NCBI GenBank assembly: GCA_000697475.1
Contig: JNEU01001118.1
Span: 1-64,000, forward strand
From: Lichtheimia corymbifera B2541
Taxonomy: Eukaryota > Mucoromycota > Mucoromycetes > Mucorales > Lichtheimiaceae
Direction: 5' to 3'
DNA length: 64,000 nucleotides
Part shown: in pieces, positions 34,062 to 47,200 of the stretch
Numbering within the stretch: the first letter of the stretch is position 1
Layout of the letters: every line of letters begins with the position of its first letter
Position numbers and translations under genes: made by a program
The notes under the pieces: model-generated
Told to the model about the DNA's origin: nothing
The model's database searches: none
The model's input: the letters and a program-made list of their open reading frames with translations, nothing else

Positions 34062-37000
34062 ATGGATTCATCATTACCACGACCACAATCCTATCAACCC
34101 ACGTTGAGTCTGCCACAACACCCAACTGAAAACGACGATGATCAACCATCAACGGTAGTAGGGGTCCATGGGGATGGAGGAGTAGGAGATGATGCTCCTG
34201 CAGCGGCATCATCATCTAATCGACCCAAGCGCCAAAAATCACTTGTGCGTCCTGAAAGAGAACGCATTGATGAACACCACCGCCAATATCATTTTCGACA
34301 CCTAGCTAGTGCCACCAGTACCCGTGATAGAATTGAACCCAGCACCACAGGAAGTCGTCCTTCACGTTCCACGCCTAAACGCTATACATCCAGTAGAGGC
34401 ATTGATCCCAATGCACCTGTACGACGCGGCCAAAGTATCCTAGGTCGGAATGAAAAACGTGCGGAACAAGATGATGTGGTGGCTAGTGCTATTGATCTTT
34501 CCATGTCAAAGTCTAAACGAAAGCGATGTGGATGTTCCAATCTTTGGATGACGTATTGCCGCATCATCACTTGCTGCATCCCTGGCCCATTGCTACAACT
34601 TGCTGGTAATGTAAAGAAAAAGAAAGCCATATTAGATCTTATCCGGTTAACATGTTGCTTTTTTAGGTATACCCAAAGGCCAAGCACAAATGGCATGGCG
34701 TGAAAAGATTGGGTTGTTGTCATTCATCGCTTGTGTCATGGGCTTTGTTGGGTTCCTGACATTTGGATTTACGCAAACGGTGTGCCCAACACCGCCGATG
34801 ACGGTGCAAGGAGGAGCTGTGAGCCCTGGCTATCTGATTATTCGCGGATGGGCGTATATGCTTGCTAATTGGAACGCTCATCCACCCATCCCAGGACAAA
34901 CAAGTGATCCAACCAATATCTTGTATGCACCTATTGATGCTGGTGGTATGGATGCCTCATTCTTATTTCAAGAACGTCGACCAGCAGTGTGTGAAAATGT
35001 ATTTCCCCCTAAGCAACCAGCTTCATCCGGTTGGGCATCTCTTGGAGTAACCCAACAGACTCCAACTACACCAGAGGTTTATTTTCCATGCCAAATGTTC
35101 AATCCTAATGATACATCCACCAAGTCGCTTGCCACCAGTACATCTGCCTCACCATGCCATTTAACCAATACAGCTCGTACAGCGCTTCAACAATTTCAAA
35201 CACAAGGTATCCCAAGAGCTGATGGCTCGGGATTCGATAAGATTGCACGCGTTTATTACACTTGGGAAAGCATCAATAGCACCGATTTCTTGATGGTGTA
35301 TAATGGGTGAGTATTGCAAAAGATAAACAAATACACACCAACTTGCATGCAGGCACCATGTTTGGCTCAACTTTGTCTTTTTTTATAGCGATGTCCTTAA
35401 TTTGAAACTGCTTGAGCTTTTGTCATCCACTCAATACGATATCAAACCTGATAGCCTTATCTCACAAATCCTTAATGATCGAGCTTCATTTGGTGGTCGT
35501 GACATGACACGCTATATTTCCACTAGCCGTCGTCAAGGGATGAATTGGGAGCAGGAAGCCAAATGCTTGGCAACGCTCATCAAAGTTGGCTCCATCGATA
35601 CACTTAGCATTGGATGTATGGCTTCTGAGATTGTATTATATCTTTCTTTGGTTGTCATTCTTGGTGTTATCCTTGCACGCTTCTCGTTGGCCGTCATTTT
35701 TGGCTGGTGTCTAAGCTGGCGTCTAGGCAACTTTAAAGAGGCTCGTTCCTATACCGCACGTATGCAACGTGAAGCCGAACTTGAAAGATGGACACAAGAT
35801 ATTCATACAGCTGCACCTCTCGGCAATCGGCCTGCCGCTCCGGTGCCCCCACAAATGCGCAAACGAAGTTTGTTGCCTCAAACATCACGTTTCACACAGC
35901 CACTTCCCAATTCGACTCGCTTTGACGCCGAACGACCACCAACCCCTATTTGGAAGACGCCATCAAGGTAAAAAGAAAAACTCTATTCCATACTTTTTGT
36001 GTGTGTGAACATATAACCAACCTATCCCTTTAGCACCCTTGAGGATTATACTGTGCGTCGCTTCTCACAATATCAGCTATCACCATCGCCATCACCATCA
36101 TCACGCCATCTTCCTGCATTAAACGGCAACAACATCACACTGCCTGGTAGCACATTTCGACGATCATCCATTTCGTCATCCGAGGCACATAGCAACAGTG
36201 GAGGAGCCACCTTGATACCTACACCAACATGCCCATATCCATTGTCACCACACGCGTTACCACAACCACCACAAGATTATATGCCATTCAATTATCCACT
36301 TGCACATACCATTTGCCTTGTCACTTGCTATTCTGAAGGCATGGATGGTGTACGTACTACATTAGATTCGATTGCTACCAGTGATTATCCCAACTCGCAC
36401 AAGTTGATTCTTGTCGTATGCGATGGCCTTATCACAGGTCACGGTGAATCCATGTCAACACCCGATGTGTGCGTTGCCATGATGCGCGATTTCCTTGTAC
36501 CACCTGATCAAGTAGAAGCTGGGGATTATATTGCTATTGCTGACGGTTCCAAACGCAACAACATGGCCAAGGTGTACGCAGGCTTTTATAAATACGATGA
36601 CGAAACGGTGGATCCTGCACATCAGCAACGAGTGCCCATGATTACGATTGTCAAGTGTGGTACACCAGCAGAGGCAGACGAAAAAAAACCTGGCAACCGT
36701 GGCAAACGAGACTCCCAAATCATCCTTATGCAATTCATGCAAAAGGTGCTTTTTGATGAGCGTATGACAACCATGGAATATACCTTTTTCAACAGCATCT
36801 GGCAAATCACAGGCATTCCCCCTGATCGATACGAGATCGTTCTCATGGTTGATGCTGATACAAAACTCTTCCCTGATGCTCTCAGCCGATTGGTCTCTTG
36901 TGCTGTCAAGGATCCTGAAATCACTGGTCTCTGTGGTGAGACACGTATTGCCAACAAGACCCAAAGCTGGGTATCAGCTATCCAAGGTATTTATCCATTT

Positions 37001-38309
37001 CCACTACAGCGATTAGAGTAAGCGTACTCACTTTTTTTCAGTGTTTGAATATTACATCTCTCACCACCAGAGCAAGGCCTTTGAATCGATCTTTGGTGGT
37101 GTCACTTGCTTACCAGGTTGCTTCTGCATGTATCGAATCAAGGCACCCAAAGGACCTAATGGCTATTGGGTACCCATTCTTGCAAATCCTGATATTGTGG
37201 AACATTATTCGGAGAATGTTGTGGATACCCTGCATAAAAAGAACTTGCTGTTGCTTGGTGAAGATCGTTATCTCTCTACCTTGATGCTCAAGACATTCCC
37301 CAATCGCAAGATGATGTTTGTTCCTCAAGCAGTGTAAGCATGATTATTTTTTGGCAGCGGAAAAAAATGTCGCAATCTCACCTTGTCCTATGATAGATGC
37401 AAGACTATTGTACCTGACACATTCCGCGTATTGCTCTCTCAACGTCGTAGATGGATCAATTCCACCATCCACAACTTGATGGAGCTAGTATTGGTGCATG
37501 ATTTGTGTGGTACATTTTGCTTCTCGATGCAATTTGTCGTGTTCATGGAGTTGGTTGGTACACTTGCATTACCTGCTGCCATCTCTTTCACGCTGTACTT
37601 GATCATTCTTGCCATCTTGGGACGCCCCGCTATCATTCCATTGCTCTTACTTGCATTGATTCTTGGTTTACCAGCCGTCTTAATTGTCATGACAAGTCGC
37701 AAGGTCTTATATGTGGGATGGATGATTGTGTACTTGTTTTCATTACCCATCTGGAACTTTGTGTTGCCAACATACGCCTATTGGCATTTTGATGACTTTT
37801 CTTGGGGTGATACACGCAAGGTCGAAGGCGGTGGCAAGGATAAAGGTGGTCATGGTGACAAGGAAGGCGAGTTTGATGCTAGTCGAGCTACCATGAAAAA
37901 GTGGAGCGAATATGAAAAGGAACGCCGAATACGTCAAGCTGTTGAAATGCAAATGCCCATTCCACGTTTCAAGTCAGATAGCATGTATCTGCCTTCGGAT
38001 GATAGCCTCTTGCTCAAACCACCATCACCCTATTATGCCTCCAGTGAGCCACGTTATTCACCTCTTTCGGAAGACCTCCATGGTGATTATTTCCCTCCTC
38101 AACAGCAGTCGCTAACACCACCTACACCACAACCACGCGCCTCTTTTCATAATAACATGACTGCTGCTGCTACTGCTGCTGCTCATCACCATCCATCATC
38201 TTCTCCCCCTTCTTCATCCCCCTTACAACATTCACCGTCTCCACCCTCTGCACCACGTCGTGTCTATGCTGCACAGCGTAGATCGGTAAATCGTGTGGAT
38301 GGTCCATAA
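34062..38309 (+). CDS. Chitin synthase, class IV / Chs3-like (division 2)
   Basis: Six or so exons encode about 1,300 aa. A disordered basic N-terminus (~180 aa) is followed by TM segments around [20 protein letters not shown] and [20 protein letters not shown], then an extracytoplasmic region, and another TM ([20 protein letters not shown]). The glycosyltransferase 2 domain has [19 protein letters not shown], the DAD-type [31 protein letters not shown] and the catalytic [20 protein letters not shown] (QRRRW). A block of C-terminal TMs ([20 protein letters not shown] onward) and a His/Pro/Ser-rich tail close the protein. It polymerises UDP-GlcNAc into chitin at the plasma membrane. No myosin domain is present, which excludes classes V/VII. 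In yeast Chs3 is activated by Chs4 and regulated by Rho1 signalling. Confidence 0.95.
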
Positions 38310-39711
38310 TAACACATTTGGCGGTTGATTTGATGATGATTATATTAGTACGCACCCTAGTTTACACGTACAATCTCATGCACAAACATTCACTCATACA
38401 TTTTTCCCCTGTTGTAATTCTTGCCTGTTGTTCACAGTATAAACTCGCATAAAAAGTGTCCTTTTATTATCCTATAGGCTTTTGTAATCGCAAATGGCTA
38501 TCATGTAAGGAAACACTGTACCTGGATTTTAGGTGTGGCTGGTGATCCGCAGGCCAAAAGTAAGACGTTCATCATACTTTTATAGTCAACGTTCGTTTTT
38601 AGAATGGGCTTTTAGACAACTTCTGAGTTGAGCCCCTCGTTTTAGACTTTGCTACACAATCTGTGCACAGCATGGTTCGTGTACAACCACGATGCATCCC
38701 CGTTGTAGTATTTTTTATGCAATGGCCAGGGCATTTAGAAAATGGCTCTGATAGTCTTTATTACCCATGGATGGCTAGCGCTAGTTTATGTAGATGATGT
38801 TTGTAAGCCCATTCATGGGTCATCCCCTCATGCATTTGAAGCTATAGCATGTTCACAAGCGTTGCACAGATCGTCATCGTTCAATTAAATCCCGCCTCAA
38901 CAAGTATTTCCAGGATTCAAAGGAAAATGAAGAAGGATCATTATGATGACATGAGGATGATGGTGCCATATATCAAAACGGGGTGGTTTTTATGCAAGTT
39001 TCCGTATCACGCATGCACCATGACCGGAAACTGGTAAACCATGTTGTTTAAAAGAGGGAGAGAAAAAAAAAGCCATGCAGCAGCAGTAGGATGATAAAGG
39101 AGAAGAAATGATCACCCTACCCAGAAAGACCCACATTACTACATAGACAGCATCCAACAACATAGACACGATAGCGAGCGGAAAAGGATGGGAATGATTT
39201 GTAATGACATTATTCTTTATTCCATTTACATGGAAATAGTCATCGGTTATTCAATACGTATGCAAAAGCAATGCAGATGCAGGATTTGTTGTTTGTGCAG
39301 CCAAAGAAGAAAGAATGGGTTCAGGTCAGCCTGTAGTATTGTGTCACTATGTGGACTTGTACAGCCAACGAGTACCGCCACGATCCCGCTCGATGTTGTT
39401 ATTAATGATATGAAGAGGAGCAAATAGGGAAGAAAAACGTGTATGAAAAGGGCTAAAGCTATGCACAACAATGAAAAGGGGATCAAGGCGTTTGTTTATG
39501 AACTTATTGTGTGCATGTGTTGTGTATCGACTGTTGATTTGAATTGTGGGTGCACAAGAGTAAGCCAACTCTAATTCTCAGGTCATGCGTTTTCTTGAGA
39601 GCCAGCATTTAACCTTTTCATCTCTCTCATTCTCTAACCAACATATTCACACATTATCCTGCTTCTTCCTCCTTCTCCTCTTCCTCCTTCCCTTTTCTTC
39701 TTTCATTGTCA
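38310..39711. other. Intergenic, no gene seen
   Basis: About 1.4 kb of 3' flank and tetraspanin promoter. The promoter end is strongly CT rich (39600-39705). Confidence 0.5.
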
Positions 39712-40968
39712 ATGGACGAAAGCTTTGTTTCTCGGCGAACTCGAGGCTTGAGTGAACCCATTGCTATCTTCCATCTCACCACAATGGTAACTGTCATTTC
39801 TCTTGTTGTCGAGTCCTGATCAACTAACGCGTCCATTTATTTACATAGGTAGTTGGGTTGGCTATTTTGGCATTAGGTATCTCTTTCCATCTCTTCATGG
39901 CTTCAACTTGTCGGCTGACGCTTAAATTAGGTGCATACACCATAAACTCCTCTCTTGTCAGTTGCACAATATCACTATCACTTTGCATCATTGGGTGCTT
40001 CATCACCGTCGTTTCCTTTGTCGCCTATTTTGGCACCTACATGGAACACATTGGATTTCTCAAGACATACACTGCCACCATCATCTTATTCTCATTACTT
40101 GAAATCGGTACGTGTTGTTGGGTTGCATACTTGGGAAACATGGCGCTAACTTCATTTACTTGTAGTTGCTTTTGGAATTGCTTACGCTCGAAGGAAGGAA
40201 GTGAGTAAGAAAAACATGGTTTACAATTGAAACGTACTTATTATGTATGGATATAGTTGGATGCATATGGGAGTGCCTTGTGGGATTTCTTTCAAGCAAA
40301 GGATGAACAGCTATTGATCAACATTGAGCAATCGTATGTCAACGTTTGGATGCATGGATACCTTGCTAACTAACTATATTTATCACATTTAGACTTCATT
40401 GTTGTGGATATTCAAATCCGGAAGATAGGCCGGTCTTGACGAGCCTTGTTGACAATGATCCAATGATCACTGCTGCCGCTGCTGGATGCAAAGATGTCAT
40501 TATTGGTTCTGTTTTCCGTTGGAAGAATTGGATCATTGTTGGCGTGGTGGTACTTGTGACAATCAAGGTATATGTGTATCATCATTGATAGCTGTCATTC
40601 TTCATAAAACTGACAAATGGCGATTATTTTCCTAGTTGTTGGCATTGATCAGTAGCATCTTACTGATTATCTTGATTAAGAAGGATACTGATGAGGAGCG
40701 TAGCTATCTTACAGTGCTATCAGCGCAACGGGATTCCAGTGCATGGTATCATGGCAACATAGGATGGGGTAAAAACGGCACACCAAGCTTGTCAGGACAT
40801 AGCCCAATTTTTGTGCGCCATCCTACTACTATGCATTCTTCACCGTCCACATCATCTGGTCGTTCCAACTACTTTTATACCCCTCGCTCACCGCAATTCT
40901 ATCCTCAGCGTGTCCCAAGATATGGAAGTACTCAATCAACATTTTCATTCAAGAGCGTCAACAACTAA
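39712..40968 (+). CDS. Fungal tetraspanin
   Basis: About 290 aa from seven exons. Four TM segments are visible: VVGLAILALGISFHLFMAS, SCTISLSLCIIGCFITVVSF, TATIILFSLLEIVAFGIAYA, and WIIVGVVVLVTIKLLALISS. The large loop between TM3 and TM4 contains the CCG motif (SLHCCGYSNPEDRP) and a later Cys (AGCKDVI), the tetraspanin hallmarks. The C-terminal cytosolic tail is long, Ser/Pro/Tyr rich, ending in TFSFKSVNN. Fungal tetraspanins such as Pls1 act in NADPH-oxidase complexes and polarised growth; whether this one is Pls1, Tsp2 or Tsp3 cannot be decided from sequence here. Start is the Met with an open frame into exon 2. Confidence 0.85.
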
Positions 40969-41290
40969 AAAGGTTAATCCAGCAGCTGCAGACAACAGTA
41001 GTCTTTGTGAATAGCACCACCCTTCTCATCCCTTTCATTGTGTATATTTCTGGCATCAATCTTTATTATAATCTTTAATAATGAATAAAAAGCATCATTG
41101 AAATGAACGAATGAATCCATGACTCCTCTTGCCCATATTCGGTCAACATTACACCCTGAATTTGTTCAGTGTCACACACGCACACACGCACACTCCTTCA
41201 CTTTTCACTCTCTCTCTTTCTCTCTTTTCTCTTCTCTTTATAACACACCCGCACATATACTTTTTGGACATTCCTCGCCTCCCTTTTCAA
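40969..41290. other. Short intergenic region before the helical-repeat gene
   Basis: About 320 bp with the tetraspanin 3' flank and a CT-rich promoter. Contains an (AC) run near 41174-41190. Confidence 0.5.
41084..41089 (+). terminator. AATAAA polyadenylation signal
   Basis: Canonical hexamer about 115 bp after the tetraspanin stop and 200 bp before the next start. Confidence 0.6.
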
Positions 41291-43550
41291 ATGTCCAACT
41301 TTCTTCCTTATAACTTTACAACTCAACCTGTGTCAACGTCTCCAACAGTCTCAAGCACCAACAGGTCTCACGAATTCAGTACTACAACATCCCATGCAGT
41401 GCATACCTCGTCTTCCCATCCAGCTACACTTGTCTTTCAACGACCAGAATCATCTTCACCCACCCTCCAATCAACGCCATCTTCTTCGTGTCTGTTTGTT
41501 CCCTCAGTGCCTTCACATCATTCCTTAACGGTTGCCGAATGGGCTGGAACAACAAGGAAACCAACAAGTAACTATCTATCATTCATTCACTACAGCAGCA
41601 TACACCAGTTACTTATTTCTCTCTTGCAGATACATCTTTGTTTCCTAGTGCACCTATACCAGAGAGTGGTGATTGGCATGATGTACACAACAATATCAAA
41701 AGGATGGATCAGTTATATGATGCAACATTCTACTCTTGGCTCAAGTCAGAAGATAACGTGCTTGTAACAGCAATGTATTTACATCGGATTGCCAATGAAT
41801 ATCCTTTGGAGAGGATCACAAATGCCCTCAAATGGCTGGTTGCTGATTGGCGTTGGGAAAGCACAAGTATCCTTGTTCGTCATGTCACTGTCGATTGGTG
41901 TGATGAAGCGGGTAAGGAGACATAAAAGTATGCTATGGAAGGAGAGATGAGTTAATGGATGACAATATATTATGGTTAGGCGATATCAAACGAGCAAGCT
42001 TATTACGAGACCTTACTCAGAATTGGGCAACACAATACACAGCTACGCTCATCACTACCATTCTTGCCACACCTCCCTATGTATCGACAACCAACGCCCA
42101 ACGAGAACGCTTTTTACGCTCATTTGCTCAGGACTGGGATTTTTCAAAGCTCTCCGAATTCTTCATGTACCTGCAAAGCAGAGCCAACATTGATTACAAG
42201 CTCAAATGCATCATGTTACAAGAAGCTGCAAAACGAGAACGTGAAACATTGAGTGCCAAACTCTATTCACGAATGAAGAGGGCCAAATCAAAAAAGCGAC
42301 AAGAAAAGAGCAGCATGCAACTTGATAGCAATTCAACGCCATCAGCAATAACATCATCATCATCGACATCGACTACCGAGAATACAGTCAATCATAGTAA
42401 CAACAGCTGCCATGATACCGGTGGTGGTGGTGAGGGGGACGATCCCATGGATATGGATGATGATATAACAGCGGAACCAATGAAGGATTTGGAACAACCA
42501 TGCACAACATCTGCAGCTTCGGCAACAACGGATGAGCAAGTGGTCCGGGTCATGGATGAAGATGGTGGTAATAGCGGATCATCATCATCGTCATCGTCAT
42601 CTACCAGTAATAGCAACAACAGCAGTACTTGGAGACATCATCGACGAATATCGAGCAATGATACCAGTGATATGAACAAACGTTTTCGATTATCTCGATC
42701 GGATATGGAGCCTGGGGAATCTGAGAACTGTTCATCCAGCTTGGCAACCGGTGCCAATAGCAACAATGCTGCTTGTTCCACAGCGAATGTTTCTACAAAC
42801 ACTACTACCACCACTACCACCACTACCGCTGCACCTTCTGTTGTTCCTTCAGATACCATTACCAATACTAGAAGAGCAGCAACACCCGATCACGCTTATC
42901 GACCCCATCGCCATCATCTACATTATCATCACCATATCCGCTCATCAGCCATTGCTACCGCATCTAGCAGCTATTCAGTATCAAATGATGCCAGCAGTAA
43001 TACTAGCAGCAATGAGCGACAAACCAATGATGCGAATGGGATCGGGAGTGACTTTTCCAACTTGCATCTAGGTTTTGCAGCAGGGTCGATGGCAGTTAAT
43101 AATGCTAATGGATCAGCAAGTACATCAACGACATCCTCCACAGCAACATCTCATCATCAACACCGTCATCATCCAATTCCCTCGTCTTCTCCTACAACTC
43201 CTACAACATCTACTGCACCGCCCACTGCTTCTGCCACTTTTTCCAATTCCTCCAGACATACTTGTTATCCAACTTCTTCCTCTGCATCGCCATCCCATTT
43301 ACAAATCCATAACTTCCGTCTACGTCGTCGTCGTTCCAGTTCTAGTTCATCCACTGGCTCCACTGGCTCTATAGGGTCTACCGTATCCCATCCTGCAACT
43401 ACTACAACCACCACCACTACTACTACATCCTCCTCAGCGTCTACCGCTAGCCCACCCGTGGATCAACAACAATCGCTGGATGATGATGGATCATCCAATA
43501 TGAAGAAACGAGCCACACCTGTCAACCAAGAAACTCATGTCTATCGCTAA
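41291..43550 (+). CDS. Unrecognised protein with N-terminal helical repeats and Ser/Thr/His-rich tail
   Basis: Three exons join in frame (acceptors near 41631 and 41981), giving about 700 aa. After a Ser/Thr/Pro-rich head, residues ~95-300 are compact and helical: RMDQLYDATFYSWLKSED, NALKWLVADWRWESTSI, SLLRDLTQNWATQYTATL, RFLRSFAQDWDFSKLSEF. These share a pattern of hydrophobic helix, D/N-W, then another helix, which looks like a degenerate repeat of about 25-40 aa. A basic stretch SRMKRAKSKKRQEKS, likely a nuclear signal, follows, then ~400 residues of Ser/Thr/Asn/His-rich disorder. I do not recognise the family. A nuclear scaffold or regulator is possible but unproven. Confidence 0.65.
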
Positions 43551-44233
43551 TTAGTCACTTTTGGATGGAAATGAATACAAGTGTTGAACAAAAAAAAAAC
43601 GCATTTTGGATCAGTGATGTTTGGGTGGTTGGTTGGCTTAGCAATCGTGCTTCTATTTGTGATACACGACAACACATTGCATAAGAATCTTTCTGAGATC
43701 AGGATTGTATGGCTTTGACATGTTCACTCGCGCATAGATCTCTTGGCATTACCAATAGCCGTACCTAAGAATCCACCTTATACCTTTATGAGAGAATGAA
43801 AAAGAAAGTTTTCTAAACATGCAGGCTTTTACTGTGATCACTGCTACTGCAGCAACATGCAGCATCTAATGTCGCATTTCTTTTGTCTTACTTTTTCCTT
43901 GCGTAGCCATCACGCATACGCAAAATATGCAATTGCTACATGACAACGACTGTTTCATTCATTTTGCTGTGCTCAAAAAATATGCGTGTTCTGTAAGAAT
44001 GAGAGGAAAAGGGAAATCACTTGTCGTCGTCGTCAACGTTACCAAACAAGAGCTGCATCATGTACGCCATGAACTACATGTGAGATGTGGATGTATCAAC
44101 ATCAACTTGACTGCGCTGCTTTGATGACACCAAACGCACGCATCATCCAAATAACGTGCGTCCCTTTCCCTCTGCTCGGTCCGTGATGTTGCATCCTTCT
44201 TCCTCTTCCTTCTCAAGTTATGAATTATTGACA
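43551..44233. other. Intergenic, no gene seen
   Basis: About 680 bp holding the 3' flank of the helical-repeat gene and the promoter of the kelch/TM gene. An A run occurs at 43590-43599. Confidence 0.5.
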
Positions 44234-47200
44234 ATGAAACACCACCACATGATCTTGTGCTCTTTGTTATATACCCTCCTTGCTATCATTTTCTTTGTTC
44301 CAAAAAGTGGATTTGTCATTGCTTCGTCCTATGCCGTTGATCAAGAACAATTAGCACGAATTCCATATCGCTACGCATCGACCTCATTTGCCCGTGAAGG
44401 AGTGCTTTATAGCTATGGTGGGGTGACGCGTGATGCTAAAGCAACCACGTTATTTACATCAATCAGCTTCGATCCAACAAACGGCTCTGTTATATATCAC
44501 AATGTCAATCAGTCGTCTAATGCACCTTATGCGTCCTATGCTCAAGGCGTCCTTCTTAATGACAATAACCGTTTCATCTTATTCGGCGGTACCGACAACA
44601 TTACTTTGGCGACCACTACACCGAACAGCACCATGCGGGTGTTCGAGTATCGGTTTGATAACCAGACATGGCGTGAGCTGATCGTTTCGTCCAACAACAA
44701 TCGTTTGCCTTTCATCGTATGGAGTTCACAGCAAAGCTTTCGTACAATGGAAACGTGTATCTTTATGGTGGCACAATTCACAACACACGCACTGTGCTAG
44801 ACGATGCATGGGCCTTTGATCCCGAAACCGGGGAGTTCACGCAATTGACACCGCCTTCACCACCATCATACGTCTTGAGCAACACATCATCCTTTGAAAA
44901 TGATGACAAGAATCCATCCACTAACACTGGTCTTTACGGTCATTCAGCTATCAGCCTTTCGTAAGTTATCCTCATCCTCCATTTATACAACCAGCACCCC
45001 ACACCACATCACGCTGCTTTCCTTTTTCTTTCAATTTCAAAAAAGCCTGCAGCTAAACAACATCTCATTTTTAAACCTCCTGACATCCTTCTCTTTTATA
45101 GAAATGGGATCATTCTTCATTTGATGGGAACTGGATATTACAATGGCACCCTGTACTACAATACGGTCAATGACACCTTGTGCAACGTGGCATTGTTACT
45201 TGACACCAACACCCACCAATGGCGTTACCAGCCACTTGGAGGCCAAGACATCCCACAGCAGATTATCAATGGCTACGCTGCTCTTGGTAAGCATAAAATA
45301 ATAGTTCGTGTATGGATCAATCTCACCATTACGTTTGTGTGTAGGGCCTGATCGCAAGACAGTCTATCTTAGTGGAGGTTGTATCACAATTTGTTGGTCT
45401 GTGCGATTGCAAAACTAAACTCATTCATGCATCAGGTTATGGAGCCAGCAGAACATTGACTCGTCGATCGGTATCATCCAATGATTTGAGCGTGCTCAAT
45501 ACTACAAGCTGGGAATGGCAGACTCCAAGCAACGTCTATGGTGATACACCAAAGCCACGCTTTTTGGCCAATGCCGAATTATTGCTAGACAAGTACATTG
45601 TGGTCTTTTTTGGTACGTTTTTATCGTCTTTTGTTATATATACAACTCACCGTCATCCATTCATAAAAGGCACATCGGAATACTTTTGGTACAATGATAT
45701 CAGCGTCTTGCAATTTGGCTCCTTAGCCAATGGATCCTTTGTGGCTCAGTGGAAAAACAACATCACTACGCCTTTGCTTGCACCTATCCAACCCATGTTC
45801 CCTGATGATGATTCCCTTTCATCCACGCAAAAGATCGGTATTGCTCTGGCTGTCATTGGGATTGTCGTGCTCATCATAATTCTTGGCTCATGGTACTTTG
45901 GTGAACCCGTCAAGCACCTCATAGGACGTTCTTATTATGGCATCATTTGGTCCATAAGGTATGAAATTATCATACCAGTATACGTGCCTTGATGTTGATC
46001 GCTGATCTTGCTATAGGGTTGGAGAACCATTATGGATCGGCGTGTCCCATACGCTGACTAAATTGGCATTATCCTTCATGTTCCTTGCATACGTTATATA
46101 TATTGTGAAGCTGGTGATTGATAGTGGGCAATCAAGCGTAGATCTCATTGAGCCTGCAAATCATGTGCTATTACCAGGTTGGTTAACCGATGCATTGAAG
46201 CTAAATGAAACGCTAATCCAAGCATAGATATTCGATTCTGCTTTGATGGATGGGTAGATACCGCCGTTGGATGTGAAACCGAGAGCTTATCTGTGGATGA
46301 TTGCGTCTCGCTCAACTATATTCGACGTTTGGATATGCGTATGCACCAGCCTTATTTCGATTATACCGGAGCAATCGAGTGTCATCTCTTTCATGCTGAT
46401 GAATATTTTCGGCTTACACGCACACCAACGATTGGACAGCAGCAACAATGCAATGGCAGTCGTATTCAATTCAGCTTTTTTGGGACACCTGCTGAGCAAG
46501 ATACCAATCGCTTTGTGCATGTATCAGTATACCCGCGTGGTCGCGATCCCAACCTTGACTTTTATTACAATGAAGAAAAATACATGAATAAGCAAGAGCT
46601 TGAAAAGTGGCTATACGATGATAGCAACAACCTTTTATCATCCAGTGATAAGCGCACATCATTGCATTTCAACACATCCGCTACACTGAGCTACAAATTA
46701 CTCACTCATCGGTATCTACAATCAAGTCTTTGGAATATCGTAGGCATCGCTTCAGCCTACAACAGCACCTCTGAGGTGGATGCGACATTTTCACCTGATG
46801 TGCAGCGGCTTTTACGTCCTGGCAACAACCCTGCTAGTGTCAATTTCTTGGATGTCTATCCAGAGTCATTCGTTACATATACCCGTATGGAGCAAAAGCT
46901 GCACACGTTGTTGACATCCGTTGGGTCTATTGGTGGTTTATTGTCGCTGCTGGTTACTCTCAATTCTTGGCTATGGGGGTCTAGAGCACGTGCTCCACTC
47001 GGATGGGCTCATCGTGTGCTTTGGGGTCGAAGAGCACACATGTGGCTTCTCAATGGCCTACGTACCAAGTTTGGAAATGTCTCTGACTCAGTACCTTACG
47101 TGCATCCTGTTGAGTCATGTTTACTTAGCCAACAGCAGGCTGATTGGCACAGCATTATTGATCTGCCACGTGGCTACCATACTGATTCCCCAGCATCATC

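Noticed and set aside
36455..36964. Long minus-strand frames opposite the chitin synthase catalytic exon
   Set aside because: The plus strand encodes the clear glycosyltransferase motifs; the antisense translation has no recognisable pattern.
42392..42865. Minus-strand Val/Ser-rich frames opposite the low-complexity tail
   Set aside because: They mirror the Ser/Thr triplet runs of the plus-strand gene.
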